Shown piece by piece: positions 13,992 through 14,461 of a stretch of 14,461 bases of DNA. Under the pieces are notes generated by a model. That model was not told the origin of the DNA. It did not search any database and saw only the letters and a program-made list of their open reading frames with translations. How positions within the stretch are numbered: the stretch's first letter is position 1; every line of letters begins with the position of its first letter. A program made the position numbers and the translations under genes. Source of the DNA: Paracoccaceae bacterium (lineage in GTDB: Bacteria > Pseudomonadota > Alphaproteobacteria > Rhodobacterales > Rhodobacteraceae); NCBI GenBank assembly GCA_009920815.1, contig RFZH01000034.1, forward strand, positions 1 to 14,461. The letters are read 5' to 3'.

Positions 13992-14461
13992 TCAGCGATC
14001 TAATAGATCTTGGACCTCGGCTTGGGCATCTGACAACGCCGCTGTGACGTCTTTGCCGGTCAACCAGATCGCCTGAAGCTCACGGTTCAAAACATCTTGG
14101 ATGGCACCATATTTTTCAGAGGGCGGCGTATCGCGTGCGATTGCAGCAGTACCTGTGTATTCGCCTCGGTGCGCCAAAGCCGCATAGTCCGCGCTGTTTA
14201 AGACAGAGGACCGAACCGCCATGTGACCGGTACGCGCCCAATCGATATTATGGTCATTGATGAATGCCAAAACCTTTAGCGCTGCGGCGTATTTCGCAGG
14301 ATCTTTTGCCTTAAGTGACGCGGGAACCGCCCACATATGGCTATCCGCCCATGTCGCGCCTTCGGAGAACAATGTGGGGAAATCAGCGACGTAATAATTG
14401 TTTAACGCAACCTCTGATTTGGCAGCCTCTGCCGTATAGAAATCAACAACCAAGTACCGTT
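13992..14461 (-). CDS. ABC transporter solute-binding protein, C-terminal part only
   Basis: The frame is open from the right edge to the TGA at 13992, so the N-terminus with any signal peptide lies outside. About 155 residues are visible. They match the C-terminal half of a family 1 solute-binding protein: the segment with WADSHMWAVPASLKAKDP followed by KVLAFINDHNIDWARTGHMAV is typical of the last helices, and the end ALSDAQAEVQDLLDR is the usual terminal amphipathic helix. An apparent start codon at 14453 is an internal TTG (Leu) and not the true start. It belongs to the same operon as the GH and ATPase genes downstream; permease genes are expected further to the right or elsewhere. Confidence 0.85.
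   Translation of the reverse strand, partial: RYLVVDFYTAEAAKSEVALNNYYVADFPTLFSEGATWADSHMWAVPASLKAKDPAKYAAALKVLAFINDHNIDWARTGHMAVRSSVLNSADYAALAHRGEYTGTAAIARDTPPSEKYGAIQDVLNRELQAIWLTGKDVTAALSDAQAEVQDLLDR

Noticed and set aside
1..14461. CRISPR array, transposase, integrase, tRNA or phage genes
   Set aside because: No regularly spaced repeats, no terminal inverted repeats with a transposase frame, and no cloverleaf-like sequence were seen; gaps are short.

Overview
The window looks like accessory catabolic DNA from a marine-type alphaproteobacterium, most likely the Roseobacter group of Rhodobacteraceae. This is inferred from gene content and protein style: CUT1 sugar-type ABC systems, an HpsN-like member of the histidinol dehydrogenase family, and a DmdA-like aminomethyltransferase fold protein. 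No 16S or marker gene is present, and GC content is moderate by eye. There is no rRNA, tRNA, CRISPR, transposase or phage gene. Coding density is high and no gap exceeds 150 bp.

Left and centre (1-8250, minus strand): one long co-directional operon, read right to left. It encodes ABC ATPase, periplasmic binding protein, two permeases, GMC flavoprotein alcohol oxidoreductase, a one-domain SnoaL/NTF2-like protein, an HpsN-like dehydrogenase, and a second SnoaL-like protein cut by the left edge. Several junctions are coupled: 3 bp between permease and GMC gene, an ATGA overlap between GMC and SnoaL genes, and 8 bp before the HpsN-like gene. Stem-loops sit after the ATPase gene, after the binding-protein gene and after the HpsN-like gene.

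Divergent centre (8251-8398): a 148-bp intergenic region holds two almost identical LacI-family-type palindromes, one near each start codon. They imply shared control of the operon and of the plus-strand gene by a regulator encoded outside the window.

Plus-strand block (8399-11782): a two-domain SnoaL-like protein, an Lrp/AsnC regulator, a DmdA-like folate-dependent demethylase relative and an OsmC-like peroxidase. An 8-base repeat, GATTGGTC, occurs three times in the gaps on either side of the regulator gene.

Right (11790-14461, minus strand): part of a second sugar-type ABC locus. It has the C-terminal part of a binding protein, a cytoplasmic GH5-like glycoside hydrolase and an ABC ATPase; permeases are not in view.

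Working model (inference): a small polar, probably hydroxylated and possibly methylated compound is imported by the first ABC system. Its alcohol groups are oxidised by the GMC and HpsN-like enzymes, SnoaL-fold proteins act on intermediates, and the DmdA-like protein may remove a methyl group to tetrahydrofolate. I do not recognise this combination as a characterised pathway, and the substrate cannot be read from sequence.
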